This document shows positions 10,096 through 20,056 of a stretch of 64,000 bases of DNA, one piece after another (the first letter of the stretch is position 1; every line of letters starts with the position of its first letter). The position numbers were made by a program, and so were the translations under genes. The notes beneath the pieces are model-generated. The model did not search any database. It was given only the letters and a program-made list of their open reading frames with translations, and was not told where the DNA came from. The stretch is taken from assembly GCA_037577475.1 (NCBI GenBank), contig CM075184.1, positions 1,231,001-1,295,000 of the forward strand, read 5' to 3'. The DNA is from Chaunax sp. Z400 (taxonomy: Eukaryota; Chordata; Actinopteri; Lophiiformes; Chaunacidae).

Positions 10096-11243
10096 AGGCC
10101 CATTGCACTTACCTCCATTTAATGTAAATGCATGGAGAGAGTTGTAGCAGACACATAACATCTTTGTTAGATAACCACTTAGACCATCTACAGTTTGCAT
10201 ATGAAACTCAGAGGGGCACAGATGATGCAACTGTAACTTTGTTAACACCCTAGCAAAGCATCTGCAAGTCTCCACTCATGCCAGTTCTTTTCATTGATTT
10301 TACATCGGCTTTTTCCACCATGCAAATTCATACTCTCCTGCAGAGAATTGTGGATCTAGAGGTTAATGGAGGCATCATTCACTGGATCAGAAACCTCTCT
10401 GACTGCCCTCAAAGAGCTACTGCTGCTAGTAATGGGTCAGATGAGATTGTGCTAAATACAGGGGACCCGCAAGGGACAATCTTATCACTGCTGCTTTTCT
10501 CCATGTAAACAAATGAGCTCAGGATCGATCATGCTAATTTTAAGGTATTTAAGCATGCTGATGATATAGCTCTGTTTGCTCTTCTGCAGAAAGGGGATAC
10601 TGAAGGAGGGTGTTTATATCTGAACCATGCGTCAACTCTTCAGAACTGGTGTTTGACAAGCTCCTTAGAAATAAATGTCAGTGAGACAAAATAACTTATT
10701 ATACAAAACAGCAGAGACCAATAATGATTAATGGGCAAATAGTAGAAGAGGTAGATGATTTTAAATATCTTGGTACCTATATTGACAGCAGTCTGACCTT
10801 CAAAGTAAATACTGATCGCATTGTTAAGAAATGTTCACGTCTCCCCTCGCTGCACAAGCTGAAAAATTTTGGAGTGAGCCCTAATGTTCTGGTAAATTGT
10901 GTATGAGAGCCTAGTTGAAAGCATCCTGTCTTTTAATATGATCATATGGTACAGTGATTTGAACTTCAAGAGGTGGAACAAGCTGCAGAAAATAGTCAAC
11001 ATGGCCCCCAAAATCTTACAGAAACTACAAAAGCAGCTCAGTAACATGTATGAGGAACTCTTAATATGTAAAGCTGACAGAATTACTGTCAGCCCACTGT
11101 ACAGTGGATGAGAAAGATCATCCACTGTACAGTGAATTTGAACTTTTACCCTCAGGGAGACGTTATAGATCATTGATGGCAAATAGAAATATCTATGAGA
11201 AATCCTTTGTTCCAAATGCTATCAAAGCAATAAATGAAATTAA
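10096..11243 (+). pseudogene. Non-LTR retrotransposon reverse transcriptase (CR1/Rex1-like), decayed
   Basis: Plus-strand translation in changing frames gives consecutive RT blocks: VLFIDFTSAFSTMQ (about 10281), TGDPQGTILSLLLFS (about 10458-10500), KHADDIALFA in place of FADDIALF (about 10553), FKYLGTYIDSSLTF (about 10760), and a C-terminal LYSEFELLPSGRRYRSL plus SFVPNAIKAINE. This is the order of a CR1-group LINE reverse transcriptase and its C-terminal tail. In-frame stops at several points make it a pseudogene. The endonuclease half is absent because the Gypsy LTR abuts the left edge. The exact clade is uncertain. Confidence 0.8.
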
Positions 11244-11475
11244 AGCTGCAAGCAGCGTTGAACGGGCCCTCGCACCCCGGCGCCCATCGGGGAGTGTGCC
11301 CATGGGGCCGTGCGCCAACTTCAGCCTCACTGCTGCACACCTGGATAAATGCAAGGCTCTGTATCTGCATGCATTATGGACACTGACGGAGGGATTGTAA
11401 TTTACCTTATTTTGTCCACTATGTGGCGCTAGACACCACCTAATAATTTTGACTCGTTTTTGATCATATCATGTG
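11244..11475 (+). repeat. Dispersed repeat, short copy
   Basis: It starts attaaagctgcaagcagcg and runs to ggccacaccatgaaaatg. It closely matches 53108-53340, 42 kb away, apart from a ~20-bp difference in the GC-rich part. This repeat is abundant in teleost genomes as I recall it. Class uncertain; a non-autonomous DNA element is possible. Confidence 0.75.
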
Positions 11476-11495
11476 AAGGCCACACCATGAAAATG

Positions 11496-11497
<2 letters not shown>

Positions 11498-11553
<56 letters not shown>

Positions 11554-11790
11554 TATATATACAGCATGTACAATATGTATAGTATGTACAGTATGTACAA
11601 TATGTATAGTATGTACAGTATGTATTTGTATAGTATGTACAGTATGTATTTATACAGCATGTACAACATGTATAGTATGTACAGTATGTACAGCATGTAT
11701 ATATACAGCATGTACAGTATGTACAGCATGTATTTATACAACGTGCACAGCATGTGTAGTATGTATTTATACAGCATTTATACAGCGTGT
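11498..11790. repeat. (TA)n microsatellite plus degenerate tatgtacag array
   Basis: A (TA)n tract at about 11498-11561 is followed by variants of a 9-10 bp unit resembling tatgtacag up to about 11785. Open frames here are low-complexity and not genes. Confidence 0.9.
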
Positions 11791-11794
11791 GATT

Positions 11795-12285
11795 GATTGA
11801 AGGTTGATTCAGAAGCAACTGGACTTCTTTTCTTAGCTTGAAGACGTTTCACCTCTCATCCGAGAGGCTTCATCAGTTCTAAACTGCTGGTACAGAGTCA
11901 GGATATTTATCCTCTGTGAGACGTAAACTATCTTGAGAGTCGTTAAGTAACCTGTTCCCTTTCCTTTTCTTCCTGGTCCTTCCCAGTCCTATTGTGGGTC
12001 ATTGGGGTTGCTGGGACCAGCTGTCTCTTGTATGCATATTGAGCCATTATGTGGGTCGTTAGCATAATGATGGTGAAACCGGCATGGAAGAGAAGTCAGG
12101 ACTGCATTGTATGTAGGTGACAGGTAATGGTGTAAACCCCCACCCCTGCTCAGAGATGGTCGTTCCAAGTGAAAGAAGCCATCTATGTCAAATTGGAACA
12201 ACAGTTTAGAACTGATGAAGTGAAACGTCTTCAAGCTAAGAAAAGAAGTCCAGTTGCTTCTGAATCAACCTTCAAGGATACTGTA
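11795..12285 (-). mobile_element. Penelope-like retroelement remnant
   Basis: The ends are inverted copies of one ~75-bp sequence (gaaggttgattcagaagcaa at the left; its reverse complement at about 12255-12275). Between them the minus strand encodes ERPSLSRGGGLHHYLSPTYN (about 12100-12165), which resembles the C-terminal tail of fish Penelope-like polyproteins, beyond the GIY-YIG domain. Terminal repeats with hammerhead ribozyme motifs are a known property of Penelope-like elements, and one is present here. RT and most of the endonuclease are missing. Confidence 0.8.
11840..11879 (-). ncRNA. Hammerhead ribozyme core (Penelope-type)
   Basis: On the minus strand the invariant hammerhead core is complete. 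It has GAA, CTGATGA, AG, stem II made of CCTCTC and GAGAGG closed by the loop GGAT, then GAAAC, GTC and TTC. GAA/TTC forms the start of stem I and GTC is the expected cleavage triplet. Stem III is only the palindrome ACGT, as in minimal Penelope-associated hammerheads thought to work as dimers. A second copy at 12209-12232 on the plus strand has lost stem II entirely. Activity is inferred from the motif only. Confidence 0.75.
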
Positions 12286-13635
12286 GATCTGTTTGAAACT
12301 ATAAACCATCAGTCAGTCCCCTGATAGGCTGACCCTCATCATGTGACTCCTGGATCATGAAAACCTGCCCCTAGAATCTGGACTACATTGGCATCATTAT
12401 TTGTTTGATAGTTATTCTAGAAAAACTAGATTTCACTAATGGTGGTTTTCTTCAGGATCTAGATCAGGAACAGTTAGAGATAAAGTTGACCCCTAACTGA
12501 ATCAGCAAAGTTTCAGCATATAGTTGATGTTAAGCACAATTTGTTGAGAATATCTGAAATAGTTTTTAAGCTATATTTGGGGCAAACGCTCTTATCAAAA
12601 TAGATCAAGTTGAATATTTTTCCCCCAAACGAAAAAAATAAAAATGTTGAAAATACCAAAAGGCACCACTCTGGTGTTTGATCATAAAAAATATTGAATA
12701 TCTTTTGAATTTTGTCCCAGACAAAAGTGCTTGTCTGGTATAATGTTTATTTCTATGGTGGGGGGATAAAAAATGTTCCTCACTAAATACATTTGCTGTA
12801 AACTATTATTATTCAAAGAGGATTTCTCCTGGAGACAGATTGTACAGACAGGATGGACAGCATGAACTCAGCTGTGGACACATGAAGATGCCTCAGCTCT
12901 TATGTAGAATTAACATTGAACTCCTGCCAGGTCCAGTCACAGTCGTGCTGTGTTAAAGGCTGATCTATATGTATGGATTGAAGATTACCTCACATAATTC
13001 AGGTAATGAAATGTAATCCACTCTACACACCATGTTCCTCCAAATGTGTCAGTGATGACTGTCTGTCACAGACGGCAATAACATGAACCAGTTTTATCCA
13101 AAAAAGAAAGCTGAAGAATTATTATGGAATAGATTTAAGGTTAAGTTCGTCAAATCAAGTGTAACTTTTTTTTAAATGTTTTTTCATGTAAGTTTGTTTT
13201 TGGCAAAATAATTACACTCAAAATATGAATAGAGGTAGGGGAGATGTGTACGAATATTTCATTCTTTAATACCACAATTGTCAATGCAGATACAGTATAT
13301 TGTGACAACCATAATTTATGAAAGGAAAAAAATTCTTAAGATAATTTTTTGTAATGGTTTTTTTCACAAAAGCAAATGCCTAAACATTAAACATAAGTAG
13401 TGTTTATTTGACTTACATAAAATTTTCCATTTAATGTTATTACATAAATCCAATGTGAAGGGCCACATTTAATCTACGTTTTTCTATCATGTTGAGTCAA
13501 TGTTAATAAATTTTTTAAAAATTGATCAATTAATTACAGAAGGAATTTGAAATTATTTACTTTTTACATAGTATTTGAATAATAAGACACTGGGCCCTAT
13601 TTAAATTATCAGAGATCCATGACTCAAGTTCAGTT
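12286..13635. other. Intergenic, no gene seen
   Basis: AT-rich sequence without a convincing open frame, repeat unit or RNA gene. Confidence 0.6.
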
Positions 13636-13639
13636 AGGG

Positions 13640-13890
13640 CTGCTGGTTAGCAGACTACATCATCACTAGTGTGTAACGAGCAGAGTGTACATCATCACTG
13701 GTGTGTAACCAGCAGAGTGTATGTACATCACTAGTGTGTAACCAGTAGAGTGTACATCATCACTAGTGTGTAACCAGCAGAGTGTACGTGCATCCTAGTG
13801 TGTAACCAGCAGAGTGTACGTCCTCACTAGTGTGTAACCAGTGGAGTGTACATGCATCACTAGTGTGTAGCCAGTGGAGTGTATGTGCAA
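13640..13890. repeat. 33-bp minisatellite, right copy (inverted)
   Basis: About seven imperfect units of catcactagtgtgtaaccag and agagtgtac type, the reverse complement of the array at 1745-2310. Units range from about 27 to 35 bp. Confidence 0.9.
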
Positions 13891-13964
13891 AATAGCAATG
13901 CTCCAACAATGCTGCTGACCACACCTCATTTTAACACTAACACTAACATGGATGCACAGTTGGA

Positions 13965-14660
13965 CACAACTACATCTGATACTTAGACTACATCTGATTC
14001 TTAAACTACATCTGGTACTTAAACTACATCTGATTCTTAAACTACATCTGATTCTTAAACTACATCTGATACTTAGACTACATCTGATACTTAAACTACA
14101 TCTGATTCTTAAACTACATCTGGTACTTAAACTACATCTGATTCTTAAACTACATCTGATACTTAGACTACATCTGATACTTAAACTACATCTGATTCTT
14201 AAACTACATCTGATTCTTAAACTACATCTGATTCTTAAACTACATCTGATACTTAGACTACATCTGATACTTAAACTACATCTGATTCTTAAACTACATC
14301 TGGTACTTAAACTACATCTGATTCTTAAACTACATCTGATACTTAAACTACATCTGATTCTTAAACTACATCTGGTACTTAAACTACATCTGATTCTTAA
14401 ACTACATCTGATTCTTAAACTACATCTGATACTTAGACTACATCTGATACTTAAACTACATCTGATTCTTAAACTACATCTGATTCTTAAACTACATCTG
14501 ATTCTTAAACTACATCTGATACTTAGACTACATCTGATACTTAAACTACATCTGATTCTTAAACTACATCTGGTACTTAAACTACATCTGATTCTTAAAC
14601 TACATCTGATACTTAAACTACATCTGATATTTAAAATACATTTGGTACTTAAACAACGTA
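13965..14660. repeat. 18-bp minisatellite, right copy (inverted)
   Basis: About 38 copies of an 18-bp unit (aaactacatctgattctt and single-base variants), the reverse complement of the left array. Variants with gatact, gattct and ggtact follow a higher-order pattern of about 6-10 units, so the array grew by block duplication. Frames of about 250 codons on the plus strand and 295 on the minus strand are both open through the array. Their hexapeptide repeats (LHLILK; RCSLRI) come from the unit length, and I do not call a protein. Confidence 0.95.
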
Positions 14661-14764
14661 TAAGTGAAAATGACAACTGCATCGGTCAAAAAATGACATG
14701 ATGTGCACCGTGCAGAAGATGAGGCCCATTATTTTCATGTAGAAGTTCAATGTAATTAGGGACT

Positions 14765-15010
14765 TTTCTGTCACTTTTCTGTCTCCAGGTTCTCTGGCTT
14801 CCTCCCACCACCAAAAACATGAAATATAGATGAATTGGTGATTCTAAATTGACTGTAGGTGTGAATGTGAGTGAGAATGGTTGTTTGTCTTTCTATGTGG
14901 TCCTGTGATGAACTGGTGACTTGTTCAGGGTGAACCCCGTCTCCCACCCAAAGTCAGCTGGGATAGGCTCCACTCTCTGACCCTACACAGAAAATGAACG
15001 AATGAATGAA
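14765..15010 (-). repeat. Dispersed teleost repeat fragment
   Basis: Contains the familiar fish repeat string ggcttcctcccacca, then cagctgggataggctcc, ending in a gaatgaatg run. A related piece, oppositely oriented, lies at about 40500-40630. Probably the 3' end of a non-LTR element or a derived SINE. Confidence 0.65.
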
Positions 15011-15217
15011 TGTAATATGTAATAATTAAATAAATACATACGTTTCCATTGATTTTATTTAATCAAGTTAATTTTATATTAATCTCTTCACATTGACTCA
15101 ACATGATTGAAAAACTTTGTAACTTATGTAATAAAATCAAATGGAAAATGATGTGTAATCAAAATATTTAAGTTAACACTATGGGATTATTTTTTGAGTG
15201 ACTGTCTCTCCTGTGCT

Positions 15218-15251
15218 CTAATCTGCAGGCTGGTCTAATTGCTTCTAATCT
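15218..15251. promoter_or_regulatory. Candidate CRX/OTX sites upstream of the PDE6 gamma gene
   Basis: Two ctaatct motifs (15218-15224 and 15245-15251) match the YTAATCY core bound by the photoreceptor homeoproteins CRX and OTX2. They lie about 400 bp upstream of the TATA box. The motif is short and AT-rich, so chance is a real alternative. Confidence 0.3.
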
Positions 15252-15632
15252 AATTTAGTGTGAGAAAGTGTGTCTCTATCTGTGCTACAGTGTAATCGGA
15301 TGGCTTAATGGATTCCCTGGAAAACTCATCTCAGTGAGATTTGCTCAACCGATTATTAGTAGCTTGCTCATCAAATACTTCATCATTCTCTCTTTTTGAC
15401 TAATAAATCCAATGTCCTGTGAACACTGTCTCCTGTTTTTCTACATTAAGGAATTTACTTAAATGGTCTCAGTTATTTTATGGTGACCCAACATGCTTCA
15501 TGTAAACACTCACAGACTCAAACAGGGGCTTGATGCAGACATAGCAGGTACAGGCTGTTCTCATGGTCATGAGATTATGTCTGAAAATACTCTGTCATAA
15601 CTCCATTAGCAGCTTTGTCTATGAGCAGAGCT

Positions 15633-15642
15633 CATATATAAA
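15633..15642 (+). promoter_or_regulatory. TATA box of the PDE6 gamma gene
   Basis: The sequence catatataaa stands about 25-30 bp upstream of the presumed start of a 5' noncoding exon that ends at the good donor cag/gtgag (15788/15789). The spacing fits a TATA-directed start near 15665. Confidence 0.6.
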
Positions 15643-15664
15643 CCCGACTGAGGCTGAGGGGGGG

Positions 15665-15788
15665 ACACAGGACAGAGACACTGCAAAAAGAAAGAGATCC
15701 CTCTCTTTGTTTTGCAGTCCTTTCTTTGTTTAGCACCTCCAGGCAGCTTTTCTTCTCTGACCTAAACCAACACCAAACTACAACACAG
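15665..15788 (+). other. pde6h: 5' noncoding exon of the PDE6 gamma gene (predicted)
   Basis: Runs from the predicted start downstream of the TATA box to the splice donor CAG/GTGAGA at 15788. The next acceptor, after a pyrimidine-rich tract, is at 16687-16688, two bases before the start codon. The start position is approximate. Confidence 0.5.
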
Positions 15789-16134
15789 GTGAGACTGTAG
15801 TCTGCAGATAGTGTCAACATTTCTATAGTTCCACTCTACATGGTGGACTTTCTTTTAAAAATAAGGCTGTCAAATTACACATGATGAAACTCTTAAGCTT
15901 GGAGAAAAGTGATCTTTATCAAATTGAGCACAAATATGAATTTTTAATGTGGATAAATCAGTTTTTATGAGATTCAGAATAAAATAGAAATGGATTGGTG
16001 TTTTTAAGGATTTTTTTCAACACTTAACTCTTGTTTTTCTGCATGTACAGTACAGTGATACTGACATGATTATTTATTCAACTAAAAGAAATGTATAGTT
16101 TTTACATTTTTGGTCAAATACAGTTTTATTCTTA

Positions 16135-16334
16135 TTTTTTGGGCATTTTATGCCTTTGTTGATAGGACAGCTGAAGAGTTGACAGGAAATGTGGGAGAGA
16201 GTTGGGGGGAAGACATGTGGCAAATGGCCACGGATCGGAATCTAACCCGTGCCGACCGCTAGAGGACTATATTCTCAGTACATGCGCTGCTCTAACCTCT
16301 AACCACTCTAACCACTGCGCTATCTGCGCCCCAC
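16135..16334 (-). mobile_element. tRNA-derived SINE (family A), copy 1
   Basis: In reverse complement it starts ggggcgcagatagcgcagtg (A box region), continues through a B-box-like segment near 16230-16250 and ends in an A-rich tail (ttttttgggcatttt on the plus strand). It lies in the 5' intron of the PDE6 gamma gene. The same family recurs at 23546-23751, 24186-24346 and 61985-62130. Confidence 0.85.
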
Positions 16335-16690
16335 GGTTTTGTTGTTTAATTTCTTCTGTAAGTGAAGATGTTCATAATTCATTTGATTCAATTTGTATTT
16401 ACATTGCTGTTCATTTTGATGCTAAATTTAAGGTGAAAAAATGATTTATTTATTCTTATACTTGGAAGGTAAAAGTAATAATTTGACACTTTTGGCAAAC
16501 ACTTTTTCAATGTGTCACATATGGAGTTGTGGTAAGGAGATGATTAGCATAGTATATCTTAGTATAAGCATAGTTTAAAGTTCAAACATATTGTATGTCT
16601 TACTTATGGGTTATCATAAAGACAAACATATTTTTTGCTTTTTTTGTTCCCTTTTTTCTTTTCCACTTATTATATGAATCTTTGATAGAC

Positions 16691-17068
16691 ATGAATGCAG
16701 CAGCAGCAGCACCCGGAACTGCCAAGGCCGCTCCTCCCAAGTTCATGCAGAAGGAGACCAGGCAGTTCAAGAGCAAGGCTCCCAAAGCTGGACAGAAGGG
16801 GTGAGTATAAAGAAGATTACAACTGTAAGGAAATGGAAATGACATAGCTCATCATCCCTCTGTGCTCTTTCTAGATTTCATGACGTTCGAGGGATGGATG
16901 GCCTTGGAGGTACTAGCAATCAAAGCAATAACTGTGTGTGGAAGTTATTTTAAAGTGGTAACATCCATTAAATTTGGTTCCTCTCCTGCAGATGCAGCGG
17001 TCATCTGCCCCTGGGAGGCGTTTGGTGACATGGAGCTGAGTGATCTGGCCCAGTTTGGCATTGTCTAG
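16691..17068 (+). CDS. pde6h: Cone-type cGMP phosphodiesterase 6 inhibitory gamma subunit
   Basis: Three coding exons (16691-16800, 16875-16909, 16992-17068) with GT-AG borders join in frame to give 73 residues. PDE6 gamma binds the catalytic PDE6 subunits in photoreceptor outer segments, blocks cGMP hydrolysis in the dark and releases on transducin activation. Visible family marks are the polycationic centre (TRQFKSKAPKAGQK, residues about 23-36), a short Gly-rich linker (GMDGLG) and the diagnostic C-terminus VICPWEAF ... LAQFGIV, which plugs the catalytic site. The AQFGI end favours the cone form (PDE6H) over rod PDE6G. The protein is about 10 residues shorter than the human forms (83-87). 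Its N-terminus is Ala-rich and lacks the Thr-Pro site, while the Thr before RQFKSK is kept. The linker lacks the usual FGDD sequence (FHDV here), so a diverged paralogue is possible. Confidence 0.9.
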
Positions 17069-17487
17069 GCCTCATACCGAGGAGAGACAGTTTATTCCTG
17101 GTGGCTGCAATCCAGCAGCTTTTTCTTTGTTGCTCTCCTCCTCTTTGGGCGTGGAGACAAATCTGAATGGGTACCATTTAAAGATGACTGATGAAGAGAG
17201 AAGGATTCATTTCTCTCCTCTCAGTAAGTAGAGGAAGAAGCTCTTGGACAGCATCCCCCAAGAATGACTTCTGTCCTGGACCAGTACACCTCACCACCTG
17301 GAAGTTTTAGCATCTCTCTGCGCTTTATACTATCGCTGATGACACCTGAATGACATCACAGGAAGAATCTGTTGTGGCCCTGTTGTCCTGTGTAGACCAG
17401 AACATGTGTAAAAGTGTAACACACTGTACCACTGCATTGGTTTAATTACAGGATGATCAGTAAACAACTGAAATATTGTATTGTGAA

Positions 17488-17555
<68 letters not shown>

Positions 17556-17640
17556 ATCTATCTATCTATCTAGTTGTGTTCTGTGTGTTTAAATCTGTAT
17601 ATGTTGTAATAAATTGTATTTGAGTCCATTATTCTGGTCC
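17069..17640 (+). other. pde6h: 3' untranslated region of the PDE6 gamma gene with (TATC)n
   Basis: About 550 bp between the stop codon and the poly(A) signal. It includes a (TATC)n microsatellite at about 17490-17571, interrupted once near 17556. Confidence 0.7.
17608..17613 (+). terminator. Poly(A) signal of the PDE6 gamma gene
   Basis: Canonical AATAAA about 540 bp after the stop codon, followed by a TG-rich stretch suitable for the cleavage complex. Confidence 0.65.
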
Positions 17641-18584
17641 GTGCATCATTCCCCTAATTTTTTCATTGAAAATCACAACCATTTCCTGCACAATGAAAGG
17701 CTCAGTCCATTTTATAGAGTTGTTTTTCAACTGAAATAAATAAATGTTTTCTCTAACATCTAACAAGACATTAGCATGGTAAATCCTGTTATGCCCAGCT
17801 CATTCAAGAGCATAACAAAAAAGGAGGTCCTCACAGTAACCATATAAATTATCAGTAAATTTATTAAAGATAACTCAACAGAAACTACTATAATGTGCAG
17901 ATCAGTCATCATTGATGACGTGTAGGTGTTGGATGCAATGAAAGGTATGTCTCCAAACAAATCCATAAAGATACCAAAAGGGCTACTCTAACACAAACAA
18001 ACCAAACAAAGTCATGTTGGGTGCTTAGGAGGCACCAACCTTCCAGGCGGGGGAGGGTACCAACTGAGATGGAGACAGATTGAAGTATCTGTAACCCTCT
18101 CATACTGCAGCCTCTCTACACACTCAAGGACTCTGCTGTCTTATTATGTGATTGGGCTGTCGTTCAGAGGAGGAAAGCACCGGACACAGGGTTCGGGATT
18201 GTGGTTGAGACCTTGGTGGAGCTTTAAATGCTCAGTAGCAGCTTTCACCTCCTCATATTGCTGGCTCCATCCTGCGAGATAGCAACAGTTATCATTAAAA
18301 CAAGATATTTTTCTAAAGTGAAAAAAGTTTCCCTACTTTGAAAATAATAAATTCTAGCATGTTTAAATGAAATAAAGCACTCAAGACCCAAAATCAAGTA
18401 TTGCACTACCGAGACACTGTAGACTCGCCAACTTTTAAACCAATATTTATGAACAAAACATAAGAACTCACATCTAATACCCAAACCAAAATCAAGATAA
18501 ACATCTCAGCTATCAGAACAGTTTCCACTGGATGGGTGTTTTGGTCAAGATAATCTAAAAGTGCTTTGGCCACCATTAATTCAA
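17641..18584. other. Intergenic, no gene seen
   Basis: No convincing coding frame. A short phrase near 18280-18310 (agcaacagttatcattaaaa) recurs at about 19508-19530 on the other side of the next repeat block. Confidence 0.5.
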
Positions 18585-19505
18585 TTTTAATTCAATTCAA
18601 TTTATTTGTATAGCGCCAAATCACAATAAAAGTTATATCAAGGCATTTTCCAAAAAAAGCAGGTCTAGACCGACTCTTTATTCTAAAGAGACACAACAAT
18701 CCTCCATGAGAAGAACATGGAGACAGTGGAGAGAAAAAACTGACTTTAACAGGCAGAAACCTGGAGCAGATCCAAGACTCAAGGTGGGCGGAGCCTCTGC
18801 TTTAACGGTTGGGGTGAGAGAGATAGAGAAAGAGAAAGGTTGGGAGATAGATGGAGAGAGAGATATAGGGAGATAGATGGGGAGAGAGCGATAAGGAGGA
18901 TAGGTGGAGAGAGAGATGGAGTGGGGGTCAGGGACACAGACATGTTCAACCACAATAATAATAACAGCTGTTACAATAGAGAGATTACAGTTTGTAGTAT
19001 TTATAATAACTACTACAATAACAACACTGATAATGATGATAATATTAAAAATGATGATGATAGTAATAGTAAGAATCATAATAATAATGGTAATGACAAC
19101 CATGATCCCAGCAGTAGATTGGTCCACAGTGACCTGCGGGATGAGAAAGCACAAAGACTTCGGGGAAGAAGTCAAGTTAGTAACATGAATTAATGAGACA
19201 TGAGTGTGTAAAGAAGAAGGGTGAGAAGAAGAGAGAGGAGCTCAGTGCATCATGGGAAGTCCCCCAGCAGTCTATGCCTATAGCAGCATAGCTAAAGACT
19301 AGCCTAAGCCAGCCTTAAAACCTTTTAAGCCTCCTCTTAAATGTAGAGAGGATGTCTGCCTCCTGGACCCAGACTGGAAGATGGGTCAGGAGAGGAGCCT
19401 GATAACTGAAGGCTCTGGCTCCCATTCTACTTTTGGAGACTCTGGGGATCACAGGTAACCCTGCATCCAGGGAGCGTAATGTTCTACTACTGCTTACCTT
19501 TTGAG
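18585..19505 (-). repeat. Dispersed teleost repeat with purine-rich and ATA/ATG tracts
   Basis: It begins with ttcaatttatttgtatagcg, a very common teleost repeat head, continues with accgactctttattctaaag and cctggagcagatccaagact, then a gagagagata tract (18810-18935), an imperfect AAT/ATG trinucleotide region (18950-19110) and catcatgggaagtccccc near 19250. No open coding region is supported. The class is uncertain; similar repeats are usually labelled unclassified or DNA elements. Confidence 0.6.
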
Positions 19506-20056
19506 GTAGCAACAGTTAACATTAAACCAAGATGGCCTCCCACACAGAACAAAACAGAACTCTGCTTCGTCCGTATCCATATACATGTTTAACGAAGAGC
19601 ATAAATGGGCCTTCAGTCGTTATTTTATGTATGATGTGATCTTTTATGAATTTTTGGTGGTCATGGTGATGTTAATGCTTTTTGTTGTCATGGAGCTGAA
19701 ATGTTGTATCATTGATTGTCGGAATGGGATCATGTTAGCTGAAGACAGTTTAGCTCCTCGTTATGCAAAGGTGTCATGATGGACTGACTTTACTGTGTGA
19801 GAGATTATGACCTGTAATCCTGTATTTTCTCAGCATGCAGTCTCCCCTAACCATACACTGAAACGGAACTCGATGAAATATCTGAAATCAGGCAATATTT
19901 GCTTGTTTTTGTGTCTAACAGTTTGTTTGTTTTTGTTACAGTATGGTTTCAAGCTATTTTGTCCTTAATTAGCTTAAATCATAATGTCTTAATTGAAGCA
20001 TTTTCTCTCTACGTTTTCAAGAAGAACAGAACTAAATGTATTGTTGGATCATTCTG

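Noticed and set aside
11429..11818. Cys/Tyr-rich frames on both strands
   Set aside because: Low-complexity TA and tatgtacag repeats.
13640..14660. CRISPR-like array
   Set aside because: Repeats are directly tandem with no unique spacers, and the genome is clearly vertebrate.
18678..19193. Ile/Val-rich 165-codon minus-strand frame and Asn/Asp-rich plus-strand frame
   Set aside because: Arise from AAT/ATG trinucleotide tracts within a dispersed repeat; no membrane protein is supported.
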